DNA from: Tachypleus tridentatus
Taxonomy: Eukaryota; Arthropoda; Merostomata; Xiphosura; Limulidae
DNA: 64,000 nucleotides
Direction of reading: 5' to 3'
NCBI RefSeq assembly: GCF_004210375.1
Contig: NW_027467782.1
Coordinates: 32,973,771 to 33,037,770, forward strand
Under the pieces are notes generated by a model that was not told where the DNA came from, did no database searches, and worked only from the letters and a program-made list of their open reading frames with translations. Within the stretch, counting starts at the first letter, position 1. Each line of letters starts with the position of its first letter. A program made the position numbers and the translations under genes. This document shows, one piece after another, positions 31,540 to 43,019 of the stretch.

Positions 31540-34500
31540 CTGTATAACAAGTCACAAAATAAGCATACAGGTAACCAGAGTACTAGCTGGCTATTAAAAT
31601 TTTAGAAACATGACAAGTTTGCATATCATATAACTTTTGGTGTATCATCCTATTTAACTGATATCAATATCTACTGAAAACTTAAAAAACATTTAAAACC
31701 TCAATTTTTATATACATATCAATTTTGACATAGTTTTAAAATAATATTGATTTACTACTGATTCACATGTATGTTTCTACAAATATCTTGTACAACATCC
31801 GTTTTGAAGATTCTTTACTTGATAACACTGTATTATCAACCCTTCTGTTTCATTTAATTTTAATATCACCAGAGGAAGGGTGTTCAGGCTATTTATCATT
31901 TTTTGTGGTATAAATTTTTATTCTCCATTTTTCTTTAATACTAGACCACAGTAAGATGTAACAGGGTCATTCAGTACAGTGGTTACAAATCTACATTATC
32001 ACGAATGAAATACAATATTAGGCCTAGATGAGTAATAACAAAATATTATACAGATAGATCAAAGACTAGTTTATCCCAAGTACAGTTCAAGAAAAGACTT
32101 AGTTGAATAACAGGATTATTCTATACAGAGATCTTAGTTTACACTATCACAAGTACAGTTCAACATTAGGCACAGTTGAATGGAAAAAAGGATCATTTAA
32201 TACAGTGATCTAAGACTATATTATCACAAGTACAATTTAATATTATGTTAAGAAAAGTGACACATGATCATTCAATTTGAGGTGTTATAGTTTAAAAGTC
32301 AGATATAACTTTTCAATCAGTAGGAGAAAAAATATATAGAAAGCTAGTACATCAGAAATATATGATAATATTTTAAAATGTAAGATTTTTCACAGAAAAC
32401 TTACTGTTCATTATTTTAACCCAAACCACATAACATTAAATACTCAAAACAAATCAAACTCACTTTAAACTATAAATCTTACAATTCAAGAGAGCAACAC
32501 TCATTTGGAAATTGTTAACTTTCATGTAATCTAAAACCTACAGTGTTGAATTTGTTCACAAGTAAAAAAGTAAGTTGAAGTTAATACCTACATCAATGTG
32601 CCCTCTATCTTATATTGATAGTGTTCATAAACACCTCTGCACAATACTGACATTTTTTCGAGACAGACCCAATCCACAGTCCCTCCCTTAGACATGAATG
32701 TCTGCATAGACTGTGGACATACTAAAAGAAATATATAATACTAACAACATAGTGAGGAACTGCACCACAGCCACAACAGGCATGTTACACACTCAGAAAC
32801 TAAACTGTGCAGTGGATGTGGAACTTGAAATGATATGTTATAATCACTGGCCAAGCCCCAACCACATATCCAAGGTATCACTGTTCAGGGTTGGAATCAC
32901 AGGATCATGGTTCCTAAATCCCATGTTGGTGGATAGGGCATTTGGATCATAATATATATATGTGTGTGTGAGACAGGATGGATCCAAACCCATAGCTACA
33001 GAGTGATGCATCTGGAATCATAAGAAGTAAATAAATAACACCAATGTGGACAAGCCCTTTCCTCAAACTGAAGAAGTCCAAAAGCAAAACCACAGATTTG
33101 GAATAACATGACACTGCATGCAATATTTAACCTGAGGAAACAGAACTTATCCAACCTGAAATTACAGACACTCATCCTCTCTCCCTAGCCAAGTGGGCAG
33201 CATAAATTCCATTTGTCCCTGGAATTACTGGAAAGATATGGAACAAACTGTGATGAACCAAAACACAGAATGGGACTACTCTGCATCCACAATTATGAAG
33301 TGACAATGAACAATGTACTGAACCAACATTAATCAAGAAGAAAGACCACACCAAACCCAACTGGATAGTTGAGCGTCGAAACTGAAATACTCTTACGAGT
33401 AAGCTCCTGTTTAAGCTGGTGCTGCTCCTACCAAAATCTGGAAAAAAAAACAACACTCAAAATCCTGAGTAGAAAGGTTTCTAACTGGGGGCAGGGGTAG
33501 TGCACATTAGAGAAGTCCTGAAAACAATGCTCTAGAATCAGCAAAGTAAGTGAACCAAATTTCCTAAATTTCTAAAAGCAAACTGATCCTGATTTATTCA
33601 ATCCACTGATCAGCAGAGATGGGGAAGAACCCCTTATGCTTTATTCATTATATTTTCTGAGTGGTAATCCAGCATAGTAGAGTATTACCACTCAGTCTGT
33701 CTCTGTGTGGTTGTATGTGACACCATATTTCCACAGAGCCTGTAACAACCTAGATAAAGTATACTGTGTCAGTAGTTGCTAGAGTGAATTTGGTTTGATA
33801 AAAGCACACTTGATTGGGCAACACTCACCAAAAAGTAGAATTTTGAAATTAAAAAAAAAGAGAGAAGATTAGTAATGCAAATACTTACCTTTCAGTATAA
33901 CCTAGCAGATGAGGTTAACATAGATGTTGGGGTAGTAAAAAAACCCTCAAAGAAAGATAATGCCAGATTATGTAAATAATGTGAGATAAAAGTATTGGGG
34001 AAGGTTCACACACAAGCTCAGAATGTCCTCCAGTGAGCAATTCAACTGGGCCACGATGAACATAGAAATGTGATGAATCTGATAAGTTGAGACTTGTAGA
34101 ATTTTCCTTGCCTTCAGAGAGAGCCCATAAAAATCAATATGGATCAATTCTACCACTCATCCCATTGAGGTAACCAGAGGTAAGCCCTGGGAAACTAAAG
34201 AGACACAAATAAAAAGTCATTGTCCAGCACCACTAAAACCTTTAGTTTAGGCAACCTAACACCTCAAGGCCTTCATTAGACATAAGAAACAATGGGGACC
34301 CATCATTTATATGTGTGAAAATAAAGAGGTCAGATGAATCAGTGAAAAGTATTTATCCCTTTCCCTGGCTGCCAGTGGTAAGGTAAGGAGGACCTATCTG
34401 GGTACAGAAAAACATGGGTAGAATGAAAAAGTGTCCTCTGTAAGTGTAATGCAAATAACTCTGACTGGTGATGTCCACAGGCCAGAAGCAACATAAAATA

Positions 34501-34898
34501 AACCCTAAGGGAAAAGTGGTACATGGTATATGAGATAAGGGTTGATTAGGCCAATCTCGTGCAATCAACAGAATACGACAAGAGATTGAAGAAATCATTG
34601 CTAGGAAGCTGGGTAACAGATCAATCAGTGGGTAGGTGTATAAGCACAATCCAGTCCAGTTATGACTGAATAGAACTATTGTCAATGCCTAAGGGTGGGT
34701 TACTAGAGACCAAAAGGCTGGTAGTTGAGTGTTCCAAAGAAAATGAGAAGTTTTAGCTCTGATAATAAATTCTATCTTTTTTGCTTTAGAGAAATAGTAT
34801 CTGACTGTGCTGTGATGCTGCTACTAGTAGCAAGATGTCCATGTAATGGTGTGTGCATAGGCCCAGAGGATGGGGTTAATTAAAAAAGATTTGTAAAC

Positions 34899-35341
34899 TT
34901 TAATAGTCAATAGCAAGAAAAAAATGAAAATGGTTAATCATTTTATTTTTTATTTTTATGTATATTTATAAAAGTAACTAAAGTGTAAAAATAAGTATCC
35001 TTTTAGTTTAGTTTAGGCAAAATAAGTAATAATAATATTTTTTCATGAGCAAGCAACTCACGAGTAAATTTAATTTATTAATGTAACGTGAGCTGAATGT
35101 TTCCCAGGTGATTAACATCTTATAATGGTGGGATAATGGTTTAATTATAAGTAGATTTATTCTGCTATGAGCTTAAAACTTCTTGGGATAAAAGAATGTA
35201 GGTTTATGTTACAATTTGAAGTCATTCTGGAAAGAAAAGATGGGTGCTTTTTTGGTTGTTTTTTTCTGGTGCTTACGAGATAGCTAATATTGACTGATTC
35301 CATTTTGAGATAGGGTAAAGAAAATAACATGAACTATAAAC
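34899..35341 (+). mobile_element. 445-bp interspersed repeat, copy 2, in the DIRS-like relic
   Basis: Reverse complement of 29836-30283. Flanked by the 7-bp direct repeat TGTAAAC (34892-34898 and 35342-35348), which marks it as an insertion into the DIRS-like element. Confidence 0.75.
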
Positions 35342-36470
35342 TGTAAACATATGGAACCAGTGTGAGTTTAAAGGGCTGAGAGATGACCTGCAGCACCAAA
35401 CCCTTGTGCACAAAACATAGATAGTAGCAGGATGACTTCACCATGGAAATGTGTAGATAGGCATTAGCAACATTAAACATGGTCAACAACATTCCCAACA
35501 AAAAAAACACCAATATAGAATGAGGAATGACTCCACCGTGAACTGTGGAAGATTTAGGAATTGACTCAAATGAAAAGACTGATGACAATATGGGCACAAC
35601 AAATATACAGAAATAAACCTTAGTAAGAACTGAAACAACTCTCTCAATCACTCCAATGACCAACACATCTCTGATAACCATGGATGGAATGAAGTTAAAA
35701 CATTTGAGGACTTGCAGGAAGTGAAATACTATAAGATGATGAAAAAAATGGTAGTGGATATGAGAAATGAATGATCAATTCTGATGCAAGGGCCTGTAGT
35801 ACCCATGGATCTGTGGTAACGGTTTTCTACATGTACAAAAATTAATGTAGATGAGTCCCCACAGGACACAAAGGAATACAGTAGTCATTTACACTGCTGG
35901 CAATACTCCAATCAATTGAACATGGAACCCTGTAGATAAGGGCATAAAATATTGTAAGTAATGATGAAACAAGGGGTTGTTGTTAGGGTCAGGACAACAT
36001 TGGAACTAGACCTCCTGTAAGAGCTGAGGAAAGTCAAGCAACCAACAACTAAGACGAATGCAGATGGGTGACATAAGCTCTTCAATATGAAGGGTCTGGA
36101 ATGCCTGCAAAAATCAAGAGTTTGAGAAAAAAGGACTCATATAACACATGGAGGTTGTCAGTAAGTAGACAAATGCCCTCTAATATGTTTCAATGAAATA
36201 CCAGCCACGAAATTCAGGAAAGTGTTGAAGTCGACAACTGAAATGAGGAGAAAAAAAAAGTGTCCATACAGTAAATATTAGTGTTAGTTAAGGTCAAACA
36301 AATCCTACAAAACTGTGATATATTCAGATCAAGCATAAACTTCTTTATGGAACATTTTCAGGAGCTGATCTATTCTCTGAGAGTCTAAACGTGTATCTAC
36401 CTCATGATAATGAGTTAAACATGCTGTTCTGACAAACATGGCAGACAAGACATAGCTGTCCCTTCACAAA

Positions 36471-36607
36471 ACTGAGCAATAAACATCTCTTATATGAGCC
36501 TCAGTATCAGGGAATGGAGGGAGGACTAAGTACTCACCAAACTGAGCAGTAAACATCTCTATATGAGCCTCAGTATTAGGGAATGGAGGGAGGACTAAGT
36601 ACTCACC
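36471..36607. repeat. Tandem duplication, two units of about 69 bp
   Basis: ACTGAGCARTAAACATCTCT through GGAGGACTAAGTACTCACC is present twice (36471-36540 and 36541-36607) with three small differences, inside the gag-like end of the DIRS-like relic. Confidence 0.92.
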
Positions 36608-38013
36608 TTCAGACCTTTCCACCCCCCAAGGAAAACCCACCAAGTAATGACAAAAAACATGACACACTGAATGAACTAAGTAAAGAAAAGAAGTTGGTAA
36701 AAGGTGATCAAAATTAGCCTCATTAGAAGCAAACAGATGAAAGGAAGGCACAAGAAAAAGCAAATCTAAATTCTCTCCAGAATGTCCAGGATCACCTAAA
36801 AGTTCAGCATCACAGTCCCCTGAAGATCACCACATCAAACCTATGTTTCCACTTTACTACAGATAAGGTCATGGACAGCCTCAACTAAGAGCGACTCCTT
36901 TCCCAATTTGGGAGCAATGTTATATATCAGAGGTGAGATAGGAGAGGCCTAATTTGTTTCCATGCTGGATACATTAATTCATGAATTCAAGCTGTAAACG
37001 TACATACCAAACAATTTTTTTTTTTTTACTACATGAAAGTCAAATATAAAAACCTGAAAAAATGCATAAAATATCTTCAACAACTGTACTACATGCACCT
37101 GTTAAGAAATGTTTATATACAGTTTTAAAACAGAGGTCACATTGATGAAGATGAAAAGTGTAATGAGATAGATTTAAAGGTGAAATAAAACACTGGAGCA
37201 AAGGAGAAAAAAAATCAAACCTATACTTAGATGGACAAAGGAAAAGAAACCATAGCAGCTGAATAATAACTGTAAGGTAAGAAGATATAAATATATTTTG
37301 GAAATTTTATTTTTGATGTAATGCAACTCACATTTGAACTAATTGTTTCTTTTTTTAAGAGGTATAAGATACTAATACTGCACTTATGTGGTTCTAATTT
37401 GAGATAACAATCATATGCATAAATAAAATTTATTTATTTACTATTAGTTCAAAAAATGCAAGTCGACAGAAAACTGTTATAACTAAACACTAAAATTTGC
37501 CAGTAAAGTGCCAAAATAAATAGACTGCTGTAACATTTTTTGTTAATTGCAAATTCATCATTATAATCTTCACAAAAACTCAGATTCAAAGTAAATATTA
37601 CAGTTTAGAAATACCAAATGTTATGGTGTTTGATGAGAAAACATTTTTTACTGCCTCAAATATAAAAATTTTTCACTTCCAAGGTTAAATTCTTAATGCT
37701 TTTAAGTTCCAGAATCTTGTACTTCCAAATGTATACATTTAGAACATACAATGTTCATAATTTAACAGTTTCAAAGTTTATAAAAGTGACATTTATAAAT
37801 TAATAATTTTCAAATTTACTACATTATAACATAATAGTTCAAAAATTTTAAATCACAGCAAAATCCTGGAGCTTCCAATTTCACAATTTTGGCATTTCAA
37901 AAATATTAAAAAAGAGGTACTTTAAATAATTTCATCAAAAGTTTTACAAACAACTAAGAACAGTATCTGCTTTAATAATTACAAAAAATATTACCACTGA
38001 GATTTATATTTAC

Positions 38014-38113
38014 TTTATTCCAGTGCCACTTAGATTTTTCCACAAATGTCTCAGGTATGTTTAATACTGAAGCTTCTAGCAGACAACTATAAGCCCTCTG
38101 TTGATGACCACTT
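38014..38113 (-). pseudogene. ATR: ATR kinase FAT-domain exon (relic, frame open)
   Basis: A 100-bp exon too short for ordinary frame tracks. Its first base completes a Lys codon begun at 41118, then 33 codons: SGHQQRAYSCLLEASVLNIP and ETFVEKSKWHWNK, aligning with the AGHHQTAYNALLNA and LYVERAKWLWSKG landmarks of ATR. Acceptor GTGTTTTTTAG, donor AAA|GTAAATAT, ending in phase 0 as the exon at 31539 requires. Correct phasing across all neighbours supports the assignment. Confidence 0.8.
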
Positions 38114-41100
38114 CTAAAAAACACAGGTTGAAAATACTATTCTGAAAATTAATGGACATGATTCATTGTACAGTTAATGGATTCTAATCATAATGTATGC
38201 AATATAATAATGCAATTAATTATTACATAATTAATATAATTATGCAATTAATTATTACACAGATACTTCTTAGTTTTTAATAACAGTTAAATCTAATGAT
38301 ATAATTTAATTACAACTCATTCTTAAATAAATTCTTCACTTAGTGTATGGTACTAATTCTACAGTTATCAGATGAATTACTATCAAATATAATATTTATT
38401 CTAATGATTCAAATCTAGTACCAGTTCTGGACTTTAGCAGTGAACTTGAATACAAGCTATTAATATGCACAAGATTAGTTGATGAACACATGAAAGCTTC
38501 AAGCATGTCAAGAACTTGAAGTGGCTATAAAAATACACGAGTTAAAACAAAGAGCATTTATTATCATAAAAAAAACAAACCTAGATACAGCACTTACAGA
38601 TTCCTGTACTAACAAACTTCCAAAACAAGCACTGAGAAACTAATGTCCCCATAAATTAAATCAATTATAGAAAGCATGGTGTCCTGAGACTCGTTGTTGA
38701 ATGTTTATGCAAAGCTACACAAGAGCCATCTGCACTAGCCTTCTCTAATTTTGAGTGATGAATTATATAGAAAGCAATTAGCCAATACCATTCACCACTA
38801 ACCTTTGTCAGACTGAATAGTGGGACAGACTGTCACAATATATAATGTTCCCACAGCTGAGAGGGCAAACATGTTCAGTAATGAGGTTCAATCCTGTAAT
38901 CTGTAGATTACGAGCTGAAAAGCCTAATTATCAAGTTTCAGATGTAATTTCTACATGACAGTTGCATGAAAGAGCCTTCTGTAATGGAGACTGTGCTGTC
39001 AGAATATTGTCAAGATGTACAATCGTTAGACAGAGCACAACTATGTGGCAACATGAGCTGCAGTACTCCAACAAAATCATTGACTCATTCTCTGTGTTTG
39101 AATATTTTCAATAGGGGTATACAAGTTTAGATTGATTGATATCCTAGGTAGATTATGTATGATATCAGTAGTAACCAGATGTATACATTTATTCGTATTA
39201 CCTTTTGTTATATGGGGTTCAAGTCCTATTATTTTAGCATTACTCTAAGAAGAAAACTATATGTCAGAAATTTCTCTAAAAACACATATACAGGATATGT
39301 ACACAATATTAAGTCAGAAAAGCATTTAGAAGCCAAAACAACTGTAATTAATTTGTATCAAATCACCTAACAGAGAGAGATCATATACAGCATCTTCTGT
39401 GGATTCCAATATGCTGTAGAAACATCAAGACTAAAAAACACTAGAATTCAGAAATATAAGAGATACACAGTAACTGGTAAAAGTAATCTATTATGAAAGC
39501 CCACCATGCCACAGAATAATTCCACCTTAAAGTTCAGAAAACTGCTAGTGGGGTAATTGTCAAATTATCAATACAATATCATTTTCATATTCAAACCCAG
39601 TTCTGCACAAGAACCATATCAATCCACACACACACAAAATGTTATCCTCATCACCTCTTATGCCAGACTTACAGTCCCCTGAAACATGTATGTTGTATTT
39701 ATTCACTTATGTACAGAAAATGTGAGATAGAAGAACATAATCAAATATCTATCAGAACAACTGAAACAAGCTTTAGTTTCATTACATCCATCAGTAGGCC
39801 TCCATATTTCTGTAAAGTTTGAGGTCTGTACCCTCACGATTTTGGACATTTTGCTACTCTGGTATCAAGCTAATCCCTAAAAATTAAGCAACTTCAAAAA
39901 TAATCTATTCTGAACAAAGTTCAATGGTTCTTACAATATTCTGAGTAATGGCACACATTTAAATCTCCATTATCATACTGTTGACAAAAAGAGAAATAAA
40001 AGCAATGCCAGATGGTGAACAAAATTATTTTTGAAACAGTATGATTTGGTTTGTAATGTCCTCTTTTGTTTGATCATTCCTGTATAAAACTTATGGACCT
40101 TATCTATGAAGATAGAATCATTTTAAATATGAAGTTTTCTTTCACAACTTATAACTGGGTTACAAATAATACATGTCTTTTAACTTGACATAATTTTAGG
40201 CTAAAGTGACAATGCATAATTAAAATATATATGTAAAAACGGCTGGTATGAGCAGAGAAAAACTCTATGTAGCAGGTTTTTCTCACCATCATGGATCATA
40301 AATTATTTCTTTAACATTTTACTATGTGACACTAACAACAGAATCAAAAAGTCAGATTTTGATGAGAAATACTCCCCCAACTTAACTCAGTAAACTGGAT
40401 TACAAATTTGTTTTTTTTTAAATTGCATTTAGTTTAAATTTTCATCAGAAGCTTACAACCAAGGTGTGCAACTTGTATAAATTGTGAGACTAATATATAA
40501 CTTTACTGTGATTATAAATTAAAATAATTTAATAAACATGAATGATTCTGTTAATGTGAACAAAGTGTTAGAAGAAAATGATACCCCATAAACACATTAT
40601 ATAATATTCTCTCTGTGAGAATGTACATAAAAGCTCAATAATGTCTTACAAAGAATTAGAAATGAGTAATAACTTCTACATGCATGCACTGACAGGTTTA
40701 GGAACTTTTCAATGCGATATCTTCAGTATTAGTGGTGCAGGAAGGAGAGAAATAGGTGGAGTGCTTGACTAGACACGCAAAATTTACAACGAGGAATTTA
40801 AAGTATAAGAAGCTGCTAAAAGTGTTTCCCCCTGCTGTCAAAGTCAGCTAAGTCTGTAAAGATTTAGGTCATGTCCTCACCAGAAAATTGATATAATAAT
40901 TTACAGTTGCTATGCATGTAAAATATGTAAAAGTGGGGATGTTACAACACCTCCAGGTCTGATGCTTCTGAAATACTCCATACACATTTCAGAGAAATGT
41001 ATGTTACTATATGATATTAATGAAAGAATAGATCAGATTAATAATCGACTGAAAAGTTAAAGGAACAGTACAGATGAGGTGATTACAAGAATTTATTTGC

Positions 41101-41117
41101 AGTGTAATAAAACCTAC
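38114..41117 (-). other. ATR relic intron
   Basis: 3.0 kb, mostly AT-rich DNA. Holds one old SINE (38700-38930). The palindromic run around 38200-38260 (ATGCAATTAATTATTACATA) is a simple AT-rich inverted repeat. Confidence 0.55.
38700..38930 (-). mobile_element. Very old SINE family A copy
   Basis: Reverse family A order survives (GCAAAGCTACACAAGAGCCA, CAATTAGCCAATACC, GAATAGTGGGACAGACTGTC, AACATGTTCAGT, AGATTACGAGCTGA) with about a quarter of positions changed. Confidence 0.75.
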
Positions 41118-41260
41118 TTTCTGGCAAGTTTTGCACTTTGTAACCAGCAAGTTACGATTTCGTAATCAATCTTTTTGGTCTGCTCAGGAATGTTGTTCTT
41201 GGCTATTGTAAGGAGAACCCGGTACAGATTAAGAAGAGGTTCCTGATAACGAAGTGAGGA
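41118..41260 (-). pseudogene. ATR: ATR kinase FAT-domain exon (relic, frame open)
   Basis: A 143-bp exon, phase 0 start and phase 2 end, acceptor TTGTTTTACAG and donor AAA|GTAGGTTT. The peptide SSLRYQEPLLNLYRVLLTIA then KIDYEIVTCWLQSAKLARK matches the ATR landmarks EPILALRRALL and DYNEMVGECWLQSARVARK. The conserved CWLQSA-LARK core is unchanged. The donor is non-canonical at the fourth base (GTAG) but usable. Confidence 0.82.
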
Positions 41261-42051
41261 CTGTAAAACAAAGAAGTTTAAAAAAAAACACTCATGAATA
41301 CAAAATATTATTTCTAATTCAGGATCTCCTCTACTAAGTACTGTTTAAAGGGAAGTTATATACAATTAACAAATATTTATAATCATAAAATATAATTTAT
41401 CTAAATTTTAGCCTTTAAAATAAAGAATTAAGTAAAAATAGACAAATATTATATGAAAACCAATGAAACAGTTGTTATAATTAAAATGGTATATCTTTAA
41501 GTTTGGGTCATGGTATTTCAGTAAATTTCATTTCTATATTACTTTTAATTATTTCTAGAGAGACAAACAGAACTATAAGTGCCTGTTCAAGGTTAGATTA
41601 ATAAAATTTTAATCTTTGTTTTAATGTAGACTTTGATTATTAGTATACTAATTATTTTAAAACGTTTGTGTATATGATCATTAAATGATTCTTTATTATT
41701 TATATTGTATAATCTGCTTTAAACAATTTATGTTTTTAAACTCAGAAATGTGTTCTCGTACCTAAAAAATGTACAATATCAAAGATATAAATGTTGAAGT
41801 TCTTATCATTAGAGTAGCTGCTCCCGATATATAATGAGACACTTTTTTTTTAAAACAAGAATGATAAGTGCTTTCTATTTTTCTCTTCACATCTCATTTG
41901 GTATCTTTAAAGCTTTAAAGAAATAATCAGTAATGTATACAAACTATAAGTTAAATTATCAATATCATTAGATAAAAAAATCATTCCTAGCTTTTGAGAC
42001 TGCAGTTTTATATATTCTATTTGCAATAAAAGTAAAACCTGAAACACATAC

Positions 42052-42191
42052 TTGAACCAATTTTCTTCTTCCTCTCCACTCTTCTAAGAGTGGAGTTCAA
42101 TCTACTGACTGAGGAGTAGCTTCCTTGAAATGAAGGGCAGAGACCTGTAAAAACTTAGACTGCTTTCTCCATATCTGTCAACATGTGTAGT
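42052..42191 (-). pseudogene. ATR: ATR kinase exon, broken by frameshift and stops
   Basis: A 140-bp exon between CTTCCAG (42192) and CAA|GTATGTG (42051). Its start reads LHMLTDMEKAV in the frame expected from the ATR landmark RLHMLCELE, then meets TAA. Its end reads LLEEWRGRRKLVQ in the frame that joins the exon at 41260, matching the NW-ARLEMTQ-S block, but that frame carries a TGA at 42097-42099. The two frames differ by one base, so at least one indel and one nonsense change have occurred. This is the clearest evidence that the ATR copy is dead. No exon 5' of this was found up to 50 kb. Confidence 0.75.
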
Positions 42192-42265
42192 CTGGAAGAA
42201 AAAACAAACACATACTCCCTAAAATCTTAAACTACATTTCAGTGTCTGACGAATACAGAAAAACT

Positions 42266-42290
42266 AGTATATATATATATATATATAAAA
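42266..42290. repeat. (TA)n microsatellite
   Basis: About ten TA units followed by an A run. Confidence 0.9.
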
Positions 42291-43019
42291 AAGTAAACTA
42301 ACAAAAGAAAAACACAACTGAGATAGAGAATCATGTTAAATATCTTTCTAAACCATTTAAACATTTTTTAGCATGAAAAAGAAAACACAGCTGAAAGCAG
42401 CATAATAAAAAAACATACTTCTAATTCACTGTTACTAAGATAAAAGAATAATATCTGATGATATGATGATACCCCCAAATATAATGTAACATTTCCATGC
42501 AACTAGACATGGAAACAATTACATGGATGGCTGGTTGATTTGGTGTTCTAGCAACCAGGCTATGTGCACCAAACATCTGGTTAAAAGTTAAAAGTAAAGT
42601 AAAATTATTAAAATTCATTAAAGGAAATTAAAATAAAACAAAACAAAGTTACATTTTGAATTAAAACACAAATAGCATTAAATCCAACTTTTACATCTAG
42701 TCTACAGCAGTAAGAAAAAAACTACAGTAATACAAGTTGTGAAGGACTTTTTATAGCATAATTATAATTATCATAACTTGCCAGAATGACCAACAGGTAG
42801 TTAAAAAGTAGCATTAGTCACCTGAAATTGGTCTTTCCATTCCTGGTTTCAAGTTATTGGATGTTATGGCCATTTTCTAATTTTAGATTGAACTAGATGT
42901 ACTTTGATCCTTAAAAGTGAATCACATCAAAAAAATGTCTAATATATAAAGTAAAAAAAAAACAAACTTAAATAGCATTAAAAAGATTAATAGACTTTAA
43001 ACAACTAAAATCATTTCAA

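Larger units (their letters stand above)
33100..36950 (-). pseudogene. DIRS-like retrotransposon relic
   Basis: On the minus strand in order: 36763-36464, a frame with 'ASNEANFDHLLPTSFLY' and 'YLVLPPFPDTEAHI', placed where the gag-like part would be; 35681-35334, 'NVANAYLHISMVKSSCYYL', 'CFVHKGLVLQ' and 'QPFKLTLVPYVYSL', the DIRS-type RT block (D-AYLHIP, LPFGL--AP); 34685-34353, 'ILLIARDWPNQP' and further residues of the RNase H/linker region typical of these elements; and 33456-33172, 'TSLNRSLLVRVFQFRR'-like residues where a tyrosine recombinase would lie. Many stops and shifts. No recombinase catalytic residues can be confirmed. A 443-bp repeat (34899-35341) is inserted between RT and RNase H. 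Confidence 0.65.
31540..38013 (-). other. ATR relic intron containing transposon relics
   Basis: 6.5 kb. From 31540 to about 33000 and from about 37000 to 38013 I see only AT-rich DNA; the middle is occupied by a DIRS-like relic that itself contains the 443-bp repeat. Confidence 0.55.
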
